64,000 nucleotides of DNA. It comes from Carboxylicivirga sediminis (GTDB taxonomy: Bacteria; Bacteroidota; Bacteroidia; Bacteroidales; Marinilabiliaceae). The position numbers were made by a program, and so were the translations under genes. Position 1 is the first letter of the stretch. The number at the start of each line of letters is the position of its first letter. Below the pieces are notes generated by a model that saw only the letters and a program-made list of their open reading frames with translations, was not told the origin of the DNA and did no database searches. Below are positions 52,006 through 61,944 of this stretch, piece after piece. The stretch is from the NCBI RefSeq assembly GCF_018156225.1, contig NZ_JAGTAR010000021.1:1-64000 (forward strand). Direction: 5' to 3'.

Positions 52006-55000
52006 TTATAAAAATGTATTAGAATGTGTGAGTGCCCCAATATGCGTAGCATTACCACTTAACACCTGCTCAAAAGCCGATTTGGCTTTTTCCCGTTCAC
52101 CAAGCCCCAACTGACCGAGCCCCATAAGATAATAGCAATGTTGTTCATGTCTTTCTTGCATCACATCTTCAAAGATTAAAAGATCTGGGAGTGAAACCGC
52201 AAAATAGTCCATGTTAAAAGGTATAAATAGGTTTTTCTCTCCATATTTTAATAATTTATTAAACCTTCCCCTACCCTGGTTAAAATCACCAAGTTTTATG
52301 AGGGCCAAACCCTGGTAGAAGATCTTATCAGGTTGTTGATCGTTATAGTACATAGCAGCTGCAGGCTCTGTTAGTCCTTCGGCTGCCCTTTGCCATGCTT
52401 TTTTTGCACTTATCAAGTCTCCAAGTAAATCATACGCACATCCCAACCAATAATCAATATCATTTTCCTGAGCACCTGGCAATTTACCTTCTCCCAGGTT
52501 AACAGGGTATATTCGAGTGGCATTTAAATGCTCAATAGCCAGAGTGGCATTCCCCCTGATTATCTCTCTCTTTGCAAGTTCAACATGGCTGAACACAAAC
52601 TGGCTCGTTACTTTTCCTTCGCCTCCTTCCCATGGATGGAACTGACGGTTCATAATGAGTTCCAGAGCCTTTTGATGTTCTCCTAATACGTTATACAAAG
52701 TGGCCATCTCGAGGTATAAATCGTCTCTTTGCCTAACTAATTCAGGGTACTTTAATAGTATTTCCAATCGCTCTGCTGGCGATTGATTGAGTTTTTTGTT
52801 TAGCTGATCTAACTCCATTAATACCCTGGCGTCTTTGGTATTTAGTTCAAAAGCCCTTTTAAGAGACTTAACGGCCAGCTGCCTTTCACCTAATTTATTA
52901 AAATAGGCTAAAGCAAGGTTTCGGTGCACAATTGGAAATGCTTCGTCCAGTTGACGGGACTCTTCCCAACATTGAATAGCCTCATCATACTGCCGCGCCG
53001 CATACCAATAGTTACCCATATAGTAATAAGCCTTGGCATCATCTGGATTAACACTTACTGCATGCTGTAATGCTAAAAGTTCCTCTGGTCGATTTGGAAA
53101 ACAATAATCCGGTTTAGCATTTAGAGCTAAACCATATGTTGATTTTGCATCATCTATATGGCCTCCCTTCATTAGGAAATAGCCCTTAAAATACAAGGCC
53201 ATAGGATAAACATCTTGTTTAGTCGCATTGATATAAACAGAAAGAAATTCATTTGCCTCGTCCCATCTGCCTGCCATAGCATAATCGAGCGAAAACTCGA
53301 TAAAACTATGAACATTACTGCGCATTAATTCGCACAACTGTTCAAGTACAGAATCATCATTTAATAGCAGGTACCTCTCATATAATACCCCGTAATTGAA
53401 TTGATCCATGGCCAAAGATTCCTCTACAGCCTTTAAAGCATCTTCTTTCTTATTCAGAAGACGTAGCAACATTATCTTTAAATGACGTGCCTTTTGATTT
53501 AACCAGTTGCGCCACAATGACCTATTAGTTAATTCCAGCGCCTTAGTGTAATTCCCCTGTTCTGCATCAATAAGAGCCGCATTAAAAAAACCACTATCTT
53601 GCCAGGCTGCGTTCCAGGTCGATTTATAAAAAGCACTATAGGCTTCTTTATTATCCCCTTGCATACGCAAACAATAGCCTAAGTTAAAATAAGGTTCTCC
53701 GTCATAGGGATTTGGATTTCGCTCCGTAAGTGTATCTATGGCCTTTCTAAAATACACCTCGGCCTGCTTATACTGTCCTCTTCGCATTAACCATAATCCC
53801 ATCGCATTATTACAACGTACATCTCCAGGTTCTCTTTTTAAAGCTTCCTGGTAATAATCAATCGGATTATAAGTTGCATGACGGTATTGTTCAAGATGCA
53901 GCCCTCTTAAAAATAATTGCTCAACAGATTGAATATCTTTAGGATCCCTGGCTGGTTTTGCGGGCTCAGGTATGGGCTTTAACACTTCCTGTTCCGGTTG
54001 CCATTCTACCAATATTGATCCCTTATTATCCTGTACAGAAACACGAATATCAGGATTGACAGTTACTGACTCTAATAATTGTTCATAACTGTCTTTGGGA
54101 GACAGATCTAATACATCTTGAAGAATTATCTCATCTCTCCTCTTTACTGTTACTACTACATCATTATATTCACCAGTAACGTAAACCTTTAACCTTGTGT
54201 TTTCATTAACGGTTTCCAGGTTTAATAAAGCTTCTTTTGTGGCGTTTTTTACAACTCCCAAATCACGATATGGCATAAAATACTGGCTAAAGCTTTTTTC
54301 TTCATAAGGCTGTAGCCACGAAAAATCAGGTTGATTATCAGTATATACACCGCACATTAACTCAATATATGGCCCATCTTCATCTGTCAGGTTACGATCC
54401 CATGCCTGTCCAAAGTCTCCATTACCCCAGGTCCATTGCTTTTTCCCCGGGGATACATGATGATCTGCCACATGCAATAAACCGCCTTTGGAATCATTCT
54501 CATATCCTCCTACAAAGTCATATTTGGAGGCAATAGCCATATAACTGGTAGGAACTGGAATATTTTTATACCTCGAAATATCAACCCCGGCAGAATAATC
54601 TACTTTATAATAGGTACCAGTAGCTATCGGAAAGCTGGACACATCTCGCTTCCCATGATCAAAAACAGCATTAACATCTGGCGGAAAGACCGATTGATAG
54701 TCTTCATTGACCTTTACTGCAGGGTTAGCCCACCAAAGAAAGGTTTGAGGGTGTGGTGTCCGGTTATAGAGTTTAACCTTTATTTCCAGATAAGCCTTAT
54801 CTGGATGCAAAGTAAACCCAGCCATTCCCTTTGTCCTGGTCATCCGTTCAACCTCACTGCACCAAACAGTCACACTTCCATCTTCATTATTTTCAATACA
54901 AGAATCTACAGCCTCATAGGTTGATGGACGGTGATGCTGAGGCCAGTTAAACTCAATACCCCCTGATATCCAAGGACCTGTGAGGCCAACTAACGCAGGT

Positions 55001-55302
55001 TTTATCACCTGATTATAATAAACAAAATGGCGCTGCTTGATTTTATCATATGCCATTTGCACCCGCCCCCCTAACTCAGGTAGGATCATTATTTTTAGAT
55101 ATTTATTCTCAAGATAAACAGCATTCCATTCTTTATCTTTTTTCTTATCTTCAATTTTTTCTATAACCGGATATGGATAGACAACACCGCTACTCCCCTG
55201 ATAAACTCTCTTCTCAAGGAAAATTGGATTTTTTTCTGGCTCCCCAACTTCATAGGTAGGGATAATTACTTTTTGGCTCCAGGCCTTTACAGCTTTTTCC
55301 AT
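52006..55302 (-). CDS. DUF5107 domain protein with TPR repeats
   Basis: The 1098-residue protein has an N-terminal DUF5107 domain (about 30-340: LPELGGRVQMAYD, GPWISGGIEFNWPQHHRPS, WTWGNGDFGQAWDR) resembling galactose-mutarotase-like folds. A long array of tetratricopeptide repeats follows (about 450-1090). DUF5107-TPR proteins occur in sugar-use loci of Bacteroidota, sometimes next to GH127 or GH2 enzymes. No signal peptide is seen, so it may work in the cytoplasm. It lies 22 bases before the GH2 gene. Confidence 0.85.
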   Translation of the reverse strand: MEKAVKAWSQKVIIPTYEVGEPEKNPIFLEKRVYQGSSGVVYPYPVIEKIEDKKKDKEWNAVYLENKYLKIMILPELGGRVQMAYDKIKQRHFVYYNQVIKPALVGLTGPWISGGIEFNWPQHHRPSTYEAVDSCIENNEDGSVTVWCSEVERMTRTKGMAGFTLHPDKAYLEIKVKLYNRTPHPQTFLWWANPAVKVNEDYQSVFPPDVNAVFDHGKRDVSSFPIATGTYYKVDYSAGVDISRYKNIPVPTSYMAIASKYDFVGGYENDSKGGLLHVADHHVSPGKKQWTWGNGDFGQAWDRNLTDEDGPYIELMCGVYTDNQPDFSWLQPYEEKSFSQYFMPYRDLGVVKNATKEALLNLETVNENTRLKVYVTGEYNDVVVTVKRRDEIILQDVLDLSPKDSYEQLLESVTVNPDIRVSVQDNKGSILVEWQPEQEVLKPIPEPAKPARDPKDIQSVEQLFLRGLHLEQYRHATYNPIDYYQEALKREPGDVRCNNAMGLWLMRRGQYKQAEVYFRKAIDTLTERNPNPYDGEPYFNLGYCLRMQGDNKEAYSAFYKSTWNAAWQDSGFFNAALIDAEQGNYTKALELTNRSLWRNWLNQKARHLKIMLLRLLNKKEDALKAVEESLAMDQFNYGVLYERYLLLNDDSVLEQLCELMRSNVHSFIEFSLDYAMAGRWDEANEFLSVYINATKQDVYPMALYFKGYFLMKGGHIDDAKSTYGLALNAKPDYCFPNRPEELLALQHAVSVNPDDAKAYYYMGNYWYAARQYDEAIQCWEESRQLDEAFPIVHRNLALAYFNKLGERQLAVKSLKRAFELNTKDARVLMELDQLNKKLNQSPAERLEILLKYPELVRQRDDLYLEMATLYNVLGEHQKALELIMNRQFHPWEGGEGKVTSQFVFSHVELAKREIIRGNATLAIEHLNATRIYPVNLGEGKLPGAQENDIDYWLGCAYDLLGDLISAKKAWQRAAEGLTEPAAAMYYNDQQPDKIFYQGLALIKLGDFNQGRGRFNKLLKYGEKNLFIPFNMDYFAVSLPDLLIFEDVMQERHEQHCYYLMGLGQLGLGEREKAKSAFEQVLSGNATHIGALTHSNTFL

Positions 55303-55417
55303 TACAATACTATTTTCACTGACTCAAATTTGTATAACTCACATCTGAATCTATTCAATCACATACATTTAGACATCAACTCATTTAATCTAATACCGAA
55401 TTAAACCCAAAGACTTC

Positions 55418-56872
55418 TCATCTGATTTTCGCCTTCCAGTTTTCATATTCTCTGCGCAACTCTTCTAATTTGGCTTTATTAATGTCTGCAAGATTATTCC
55501 GTTCTCCAGGATCTTCCTCCAAATTGTACAGATATATGCCTGCATCGATATTTATGGTTCTAAAGTGATTATCCTTTTTTACAACATGTATTTTCCATTT
55601 TCCTTTACGAACAGCCCACTCATTGCCCGTATCCCATACAAGCACTTTGTGGTGTTCTTTAGTTGGATCAGTAAGAAGAGAAAGTAAATCAACTCCATCC
55701 ACATCTAAAGTATCAAGTATTGGTGAATCGAATGCTGAAAGGCAAGTCGGTAAAATATCCAGATGTGAGACTGGCGTATTAATAACTGTTTTACCACTCA
55801 GTTTTTCACCCCAACACATCGTAAAAACTGTTCGAATACCTCCTTCTTTCAGAATATACTTATGGCCGTATAAAATACCATTATTCGCATATGTATTTTG
55901 AGATCCACCATTATCAGAAATAAAAAAGATTAATGTATTTTCTTTCTTTCCGGAAGCATTAAGTGCATCCAACACCTTTCCAATATTATCATCCAGACAC
56001 GCTAGATTAGCTAAATAACGTAGTCTCCCCACAGGGTCCTCCTGACCTCTCCAGCAGTTACGCGCATGGTATTCCATAAAGCTTTCCTTCGCAGGCTCCC
56101 AATCTGGAAATTTTTCTATTCCAAAACGTTTCAAATATCTATCAGGCACCTGATAAATAGGATGATGTACGGCGTTAAATGCTAATTCGATAAAAAAAGG
56201 ACGTTCATCTGAATGATAAATTTGCTTAACAGCTTCATCACCGAAAACATCTGTTGTATATCCATCAAAATCTTCTTGTTGGTTATTTCTCCATAATGGC
56301 CCATATTGCGACATTCGATCATCTTCACTATCCAGCACCCAATTATCTTCTTCTGTTAACCTGAAATAATCATGGCGATGAGCGCAAAATCCAAGAAATT
56401 CTTCATACCCATGATTTAATGGAAACTCACGATAACTCATTGGGTCCTTAATTTCTTGGTTATTATCAAGAATATCTGCGTAATGGGTTTTTCCAATTTT
56501 AATACATCTGTATCCTTCTAACTTAAGCATCTCCGGGAGCGTTTTTTGCGACACGGGAAAAATATTACCTCCATAATAGTATGTTCCCCACCTCTCTTGA
56601 TATACCCCCGTAATAATACCTTGCCGTGAAGCATCACACACAGGAGCAGTGGCATAAGCATTTGTAAAACGCACCCCTTCATCTGCAATTTTATCCATAT
56701 TAGGGGTATAAACATCTTTGCTTCCACCATAGGCTCCATAATCAGCATACCCTTGATCATCTGTTATAATCAACAGAATATTAGGCCGTTCAATTCTCCT
56801 TTCGACAATACAGCTCATGCACAAAATGGCTGTTAATAAATTAACTACAGTTTTAATCATTAGCAATCTCAT
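55418..56872 (-). CDS. Formylglycine-dependent sulfatase (S1 family)
   Basis: The 484-residue protein has an N-terminal signal (MIKTVVNLLTAILCMSC, a possible lipoprotein signal), metal site DD (38-39) in ITDDQGYADYG, and the modification motif C79-D-A-S-R83, where Cys becomes formylglycine. The rest has the typical S1 order. It removes sulfate from a sulfated sugar before the GH2 enzyme acts, pointing to sulfated glycans such as algal polysaccharide. The start overlaps the MFS transporter stop in ATGA. An alternative ATG lies at 56860. Confidence 0.9.
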   Translation of the reverse strand: MRLLMIKTVVNLLTAILCMSCIVERRIERPNILLIITDDQGYADYGAYGGSKDVYTPNMDKIADEGVRFTNAYATAPVCDASRQGIITGVYQERWGTYYYGGNIFPVSQKTLPEMLKLEGYRCIKIGKTHYADILDNNQEIKDPMSYREFPLNHGYEEFLGFCAHRHDYFRLTEEDNWVLDSEDDRMSQYGPLWRNNQQEDFDGYTTDVFGDEAVKQIYHSDERPFFIELAFNAVHHPIYQVPDRYLKRFGIEKFPDWEPAKESFMEYHARNCWRGQEDPVGRLRYLANLACLDDNIGKVLDALNASGKKENTLIFFISDNGGSQNTYANNGILYGHKYILKEGGIRTVFTMCWGEKLSGKTVINTPVSHLDILPTCLSAFDSPILDTLDVDGVDLLSLLTDPTKEHHKVLVWDTGNEWAVRKGKWKIHVVKKDNHFRTINIDAGIYLYNLEEDPGERNNLADINKAKLEELRREYENWKAKIR

Positions 56873-58263
56873 TCAAACACCTGCCTTTCAATCTCTTCTA
56901 ACGTTTTTCCTTTTGTTTCAGGTAATCTGCGAAAAATAAAGATCCATCCGGCTACACATATTCCTCCATACAACCAAAATGTTCCATAAGCACCAAGCCT
57001 GCTATTAAGGAGCGGAAATGTATAAGTCAAAAGAAAACTAGCTAACCACAGTGAAACGGTTGCAACAGCCATGGCAGCTCCGCGCATCTTATTCGGAAAT
57101 ATCTCTGATAAAACGACCCAGGTTACTGGCGCCAATGACATCGCATAACATGCAATTGCAGAAACCACCAGTAAAAGAAAAGGCCACCCAGTAATTTCAT
57201 AAAAATAAGCTACTCCCATTACCAGGTAAATGCCTGCTAAGCCTCCAGCGCCAATAAGCATTAGCCATCGCCTGCCTAATAAATCAACGGTATAAATGGC
57301 AATAAAAGTAAATACTAAGTTGACACTCCCCGTTACAACAATATTAAATAGTATATCTGATACACCATAGCCAGCTGCAGCAAATATTTCTTGTGCATAA
57401 TTGAAAATGACATTGATTCCACACCACTGCTGAAAGGTTGCCAAAACAATACCTATTACTAATACTTTTTTTATTCGACCATTAAATAAGTGCTTCAAAT
57501 TGACATTATGACGTTCTTTATTCAAGCCCAAAGCAATACTTGCATATTCTTGTTGAGCATAATTCTGACCTCCAATTTTTGTAAGAATAGCTTTTGCCTG
57601 ATGCTCCTTTCCCTTTGTTGCAAGCCAACGAGGGCTTTCTGGCACAAAGAATAACAAGATAAAAAACACGCTTGAAGGCACTAGTTCAGCCCAAAACATC
57701 CATCGCCAGGCCATTTGTCCATTCCATGAGCTAAGTATCTCAGCGTTGGTTGATTCAATAGGTACTGGCTCTGCCACCTGCCAGTTAACTAATTGTGCTG
57801 CCAAAATCCCAACAACTATTGTTAACTGATTAAGCGAAACAAATCTGCCTCTCATGAAAGCTGGTGATACTTCAGCAATATACATTGGCGAAAGATTAGA
57901 AGCCAGACCAATGGCAACCCCGCCAATAATACGACAAAATACAAACATTATAAACTGATGTGTAGCTCCTGTACCAACGGCAGACAGTGCAAATAATATA
58001 GCTGCAGTAAGTAATAAACGTTTACGCCCTAACCTATCACTTAACACTCCAGACACTATGGCTCCCAGCAAACAACCTATTAAAGCACAACTCATGGCCC
58101 ATCCTTGAAGCGCTGTCGAGTTAGCAATACCGAAGAAGACTTCATAAAATGGCTTTGCCCCGCCGATAACAACCCAATCATAACCAAAAAGTAATCCGCC
58201 CATTGCCGAAACCATTGAAATAGCAAAAATGTACTTAGTATTATAATTATTGTGTCTCATCAC
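56869..58263 (-). CDS. MFS sugar porter (XylE/GalP-like)
   Basis: The 464-residue protein has twelve membrane spans and sugar-porter signatures: GLLFGYDWVVIGGAKPF, DRLGRKRL (after span 2), PESPRWL, and a final PETKGKTLEEIE tail. It imports a monosaccharide, probably released by the GH2 and sulfatase. It is the first gene of the operon and divergent from the AraC regulator, 138 bases away. Use of an MFS porter instead of SusC/SusD suggests import of simple sugars. Confidence 0.9.
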   Translation of the reverse strand: MMRHNNYNTKYIFAISMVSAMGGLLFGYDWVVIGGAKPFYEVFFGIANSTALQGWAMSCALIGCLLGAIVSGVLSDRLGRKRLLLTAAILFALSAVGTGATHQFIMFVFCRIIGGVAIGLASNLSPMYIAEVSPAFMRGRFVSLNQLTIVVGILAAQLVNWQVAEPVPIESTNAEILSSWNGQMAWRWMFWAELVPSSVFFILLFFVPESPRWLATKGKEHQAKAILTKIGGQNYAQQEYASIALGLNKERHNVNLKHLFNGRIKKVLVIGIVLATFQQWCGINVIFNYAQEIFAAAGYGVSDILFNIVVTGSVNLVFTFIAIYTVDLLGRRWLMLIGAGGLAGIYLVMGVAYFYEITGWPFLLLVVSAIACYAMSLAPVTWVVLSEIFPNKMRGAAMAVATVSLWLASFLLTYTFPLLNSRLGAYGTFWLYGGICVAGWIFIFRRLPETKGKTLEEIERQVFE

Positions 58264-58401
58264 TTCTTGTTTTATTAATATTTGCCATTAATTCCTCTTA
58301 ATAATACAAAAGAACTAACATTAATTAAGTCACAAAATGGACACCAATACTAAATCCATGGATTATTTTATTATTTTCACAACAACTTTACATTTCTAAT
58401 T
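58264..58401. promoter_or_regulatory. Divergent control region of the sugar operon and AraC gene
   Basis: The 138-base gap between divergent genes is AT-rich and should hold both promoters and the AraC-type operator. It contains near-repeats of attaat (58,286-58,326). I see no exact Bacteroidota -7 (TAnnTTTG) match. Confidence 0.5.
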
Positions 58402-59280
58402 ATGGTAAGGAAAGACGGTTTTGAAGGAGAACGGACCTTTGTTATTCCTGCTCACATTATCGAAGCAATCAAAAAGGAACCACAAAACAGTCAACTCTAC
58501 ATTACTGACATCGGCTTTTATCCTAAGGCAAGAGACCACTATCGGTGCAGACAACATGGTTGCAACCAATATATCCTGATATATTGTACAGATGGAGGTG
58601 GATGGGTATCCGTGGAAAGTTCAAAGGTCAAACTATCGGCCAATCAATATTACATAATACCACCCCAAAAAGCCCATTCATATGCTGCAAATCCAGACGA
58701 CCCATGGACTATATATTGGATTCATTATAATGGTTTCATGGCACAATCATTATCCGGAGATTCTAAGGTTGCACAACACATTCTGCCATCCCCCTCTGAT
58801 AGAATAAAGGATCGCCTTCGCCTTTTTAACGAAATTTTTGTCAACATCGAAATGGGTTATAGCCCTGACAACATTAACTATGCCAACATCTGCCTTTGGT
58901 ATCTGCTGGGATCCTTCCGTTATATAAATCAATTCAGACAAATAAGCAATGATGGGTGTACTGATATAATTGACCGTTCAATACTATACATGCGAAAGCA
59001 CCTGAAAAATAAATTAACATTAGATTTACTTGCTAAGCAATTTGGCCTATCGTCCTCCTACTATTCCAATATTTTCAGAAACAAAACGGGCAAACCTCCC
59101 TTAGACTACCTCATTCATCTGCGCATACAACATGCCTGCCAACTACTCGACCACAGCAGTTTACAAATCAAGGAAGTGGCTTTAAGGATTGGCTATGATG
59201 ATCCTTTCTATTTTTCAAGAATATTTAAGAAGGTAATGAATATGTCACCCAAAGCTTATAAAAAAAAGCTGAAAGGATAA
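58402..59280 (+). CDS. AraC-family sugar-responsive regulator
   Basis: The 292-residue protein has an AraC-type cupin sugar-binding domain (YILIYCTDGGGWVSVE, IIPPQKAHSY) and a C-terminal pair of HTH motifs (FGLSSSYYSNIFRNKTGKPP, IGYDDPFYFSRIFKKVMNMSP). It is divergent from the MFS-sulfatase-DUF5107-GH2 operon and is its likely activator. Confidence 0.9.
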   Translation: MVRKDGFEGERTFVIPAHIIEAIKKEPQNSQLYITDIGFYPKARDHYRCRQHGCNQYILIYCTDGGGWVSVESSKVKLSANQYYIIPPQKAHSYAANPDDPWTIYWIHYNGFMAQSLSGDSKVAQHILPSPSDRIKDRLRLFNEIFVNIEMGYSPDNINYANICLWYLLGSFRYINQFRQISNDGCTDIIDRSILYMRKHLKNKLTLDLLAKQFGLSSSYYSNIFRNKTGKPPLDYLIHLRIQHACQLLDHSSLQIKEVALRIGYDDPFYFSRIFKKVMNMSPKAYKKKLKG

Positions 59281-59441
59281 TAGTATCAAATACCTCTCCT
59301 CTAGGGGTCCTTACTGGATACAAAATACATCACAACAGACGAATTACTAGTTTTTTTAGAAGGATTAAACTTATCACAAAAAATACAATCAAAATTGCGA
59401 TTCATATTTGCACCAAGCTAAAAAAAGAATATACTTGCAAA

Positions 59442-59846
59442 ATGTTTATTGGGCGTACCAAAATATCTTTAGTATTCATAGTGCTGTACTTCATTGTGTT
59501 TTTGCACAATTTAATACCACACTATCATTTTCCAGAGCACCATAATAATGCTATAACATGTTGCGATATTGACGATTCTCCAAACAACAAGTCTTTCATA
59601 TGTGATATGCATGCAGACCTGGAGCTTGAAGATGAAAAACATGATTGCAAAAATTGTTATATAGTAATTAGTTCGGTCACTAATAATACAGAGAATAAAC
59701 CTTCGCTCATTTTTGTTTATAACAGTCCTCAAAGAGAGTACGAAATAAGAACCTCTCACAATTACACGGCTGTAGTTAACCACAAAATAGCACCTAAGAG
59801 GTTTTACAAAACCACGTCACTTCGAGCACCTCCCTTTCAAGTATAA
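59442..59846 (+). CDS. Small membrane-anchored His/Cys-rich protein
   Basis: The 134-residue protein has an N-terminal membrane span (ISLVFIVLYFIVFLHNLIPHY), a lumenal His/Cys/acidic part (HFPEHHNN, CCDIDD, HDCKNCY) and ends in LRAPPFQV. It matches in design the 61,470-61,871 protein, which ends FRGPPPPIF. Such short proteins precede cus/czc efflux genes in Bacteroidota and probably bind metal in the periplasm. It may belong to the DUF6769-like group, but I cannot confirm that. Confidence 0.6.
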   Translation: MFIGRTKISLVFIVLYFIVFLHNLIPHYHFPEHHNNAITCCDIDDSPNNKSFICDMHADLELEDEKHDCKNCYIVISSVTNNTENKPSLIFVYNSPQREYEIRTSHNYTAVVNHKIAPKRFYKTTSLRAPPFQV

Positions 59847-60080
59847 TACATCACTTTGTATGTAATTAAGCCTTTTTAGTTCTGAATCAGCTATATATAC
59901 CTAATGCTATAAGCTACAATTGGCATTGAGATGCATTATTGTTTGCAAATAGTTATTATGTACACTTTACAAATAGGTCACAAGCTGCAAAATCATAAGA
60001 TAACATTTACAACATAGCATTATTACAAGGCAAACCTGTGCTCCAAATGGAGCTTTAAAAGCATAAATTAATAACACAAC

Positions 60081-60734
60081 ATGAAAAATAACATATACTC
60101 CCTTTCAATTTTTAAAATAGCACTAATTATCATTTTGCTTTTTGGCACTAATAATCTCTTTGCTCAGCTAACTGAGGTTGCCAAAAGATTTGATTGGCCG
60201 TCGCGAATCATCTTTATTGGAGATGAACTATATGTTGCTGATGCGAATCTGAATAAGGTCTCCAAAATAGATATCACCCGCCCTGAACCGGTTATAACAG
60301 ATATCGTAGGTATTTTTAGACCCTGGGGACTTGCCTACAGAGGAAATGATTTATACATAGCCGATTCACAGCAAGATATTATCGTGAAGAGGGATTTGAG
60401 CATCTCTACGCCAAACACTACCGGAGTTTTAAATATTGGAAATGGCGCATATCTTGATGGCCTACATCTTGTTGATAACATGCTTTATGTTTCATTTTAT
60501 GAGGGCAACAAAGTAGTTAAAATAAATATTGATGACCCGATACCTGTTGTTACGGATGTTAAAACTGACCTAAGGGGTCCTGCCGGTTTAACTTTCAAAG
60601 ACGATGAGTTATACATTGCTGAATATGACGCTGGACTCATAATAAAAAATGACATTACCAATCCATCTGCAGATGCTGTCACCTTAGCTACAGGCATGAG
60701 TAGTATCGAAGACAGCCATTTTGTAGGGAATTAA
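60081..60734 (+). CDS. Secreted NHL/SMP30-like beta-propeller, 3' broken
   Basis: The 217-residue protein has a signal peptide (IFKIALIIILLFGTNNLFAQ) and repeated beta-propeller blades (IGDELYVADANLNKVSKIDI, RGNDLYIADSQQDIIVK, DNMLYVSFYEGNKVVKI, KDDELYIAEYDAGLI). Blade repeats are about 45 residues, with four to five blades. It stops at 60734 inside a blade-like segment. Directly after, in another frame, lies a T9SS tail remnant, so the gene seems deleted or frameshifted. Confidence 0.65.
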   Translation: MKNNIYSLSIFKIALIIILLFGTNNLFAQLTEVAKRFDWPSRIIFIGDELYVADANLNKVSKIDITRPEPVITDIVGIFRPWGLAYRGNDLYIADSQQDIIVKRDLSISTPNTTGVLNIGNGAYLDGLHLVDNMLYVSFYEGNKVVKINIDDPIPVVTDVKTDLRGPAGLTFKDDELYIAEYDAGLIIKNDITNPSADAVTLATGMSSIEDSHFVGN

Positions 60735-60736
60735 AA

Positions 60737-60844
60737 AATGGAATTATCTCTGATAGTGAAAGAATTAACGTTGATCACTTAAAGAAAGGTCTATATATCA
60801 TTAAATTAGACGACGAATCAACAGTTAATTTTATTAAAAAATAA
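60737..60844 (+). pseudogene. T9SS C-terminal sorting-domain remnant
   Basis: Read in the +2 frame relative to the upstream gene, the sequence NGIISDSERINVDHLKKGLY and following IIKL..ESTVNFIKK ends in a stop at 60844. It is the classic end of a type IX secretion sorting domain. It has no start and is out of frame with the propeller, so it is the end of a broken exported protein. Confidence 0.7.
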
Positions 60845-60863
60845 TAGATTAGAAAAAAACTAC

Positions 60864-60919
60864 GCAAAGAGCACAATGACAGAATCGTATTCCCTAATAT
60901 TGCGCTCTTTGCATTTTTC
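60864..60919 (+). terminator. Terminator after the broken T9SS gene
   Basis: GCAAAGAGCaCAAT and ATTGcGCTCTTTGC pair around a 20-base loop, followed by TTTTT at 60,914-60,919. Confidence 0.7.
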
Positions 60920-60998
60920 TAACGTGCACTTATTGTGAAAAATTCATTATATTTTGACAGCCTCCGAGTAAGAAATCAATTGCTTAACTCATATTAAT

Positions 60999-61412
60999 AT
61001 GCAACCATCATTTGAGCAGCAACTCATCAATAAAAAAGTTAAACCAACTGCTATGCGCCTATTGGTTTTAGAAATTCTTAATAAAGAATTAAATGCAATT
61101 AGTCTCTCTGATTTGGTTGCTAAATTTGAGTATGCTGAAAAATCAACACTTTTCCGCACCTTAAAAACCTTTGAAGAAAAGAGGCTAATCCATCGTATTG
61201 ATGACGGATCTGGTATTGTAAAATATGCCTTGTGTAATAATGAATGTGATGATATTCATGAAGATGAGCATATTCATTTTGTTTGTACCCAATGTAAAAA
61301 CACCATTTGCTTGAATGAAGTTAAGTTACCCACAATTGAACTCCCAAATAATTTCACACTTAAAAACCTACAAATCACTGCAAAAGGAATATGCAACAAA
61401 TGCAATTCTTAA
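60999..61412 (+). CDS. Fur-family metalloregulator
   Basis: The 137-residue protein has an N-terminal winged HTH (KPTAMRLLVLEILNKE, AEKSTLFRTLKTFEEKRLI), His/acidic residues HEDEHIHFVC and two CxxC pairs (FVCTQC and GICNKC), as in Fur, Zur and Nur. It is the first gene of the metal-efflux cluster and probably senses the exported or a related metal. Confidence 0.85.
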   Translation: MQPSFEQQLINKKVKPTAMRLLVLEILNKELNAISLSDLVAKFEYAEKSTLFRTLKTFEEKRLIHRIDDGSGIVKYALCNNECDDIHEDEHIHFVCTQCKNTICLNEVKLPTIELPNNFTLKNLQITAKGICNKCNS

Positions 61413-61469
61413 CTTTGCAACTTGGTTGCACAAAAAAACATATACTTTTACTCGCAAAATAAATTAAAA

Positions 61470-61871
61470 GTGAACAGCATCCCGAAGACATACAAACTGA
61501 TGATGATATTAGCAGGTTTGCTGATATTAGTGCATTTTGGGATGCCCCATAGCCACCATGCCCTAAATAATCCAACCTGCCATATGGCAGAAGGTTATGA
61601 TGATACTGAGCACAGTAACCAATCAAATGAGGAATCTGAAACTTGTCACCTATTAGGAGAACTTAGTTTTAATAACTTTAATTCTTCTGAAACAGTTTTA
61701 CCAGACATTTCTTTCTTTATTATTAGCTGTTTAATTCCTGAATCAAATCAACTTGTTGGTAAGCAAAGTATTCCACCGTACAAGAATCCTGTTATTAAAC
61801 AGATACTAATCAACTACTTTGCAACCAAACTAAGTTTTAGAGGCCCTCCACCACCTATCTTTGTCGGTTAA
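61470..61871 (+). CDS. Small membrane-anchored His-rich protein upstream of cusA
   Basis: I chose the GTG at 61470 (VNSIPKTYKLMM) because the codons before it, from a TTG at 61422, look like leader. It has one membrane span (MMILAGLLILVHFGM), HSHHALNN, an acidic His/Cys stretch and a final FRGPPPPIF. It is a paralogue-like partner of the 59,442 protein. A metal-handling role is inferred from context. Confidence 0.55.
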   Translation: MNSIPKTYKLMMILAGLLILVHFGMPHSHHALNNPTCHMAEGYDDTEHSNQSNEESETCHLLGELSFNNFNSSETVLPDISFFIISCLIPESNQLVGKQSIPPYKNPVIKQILINYFATKLSFRGPPPPIFVG

Positions 61872-61944
61872 ATCTATCCACATTCTTTGTTACCCCTTAT
61901 AATTGCGAAGCTTAAATGCATTAGTAAGGCAAATAAAAGACTAC

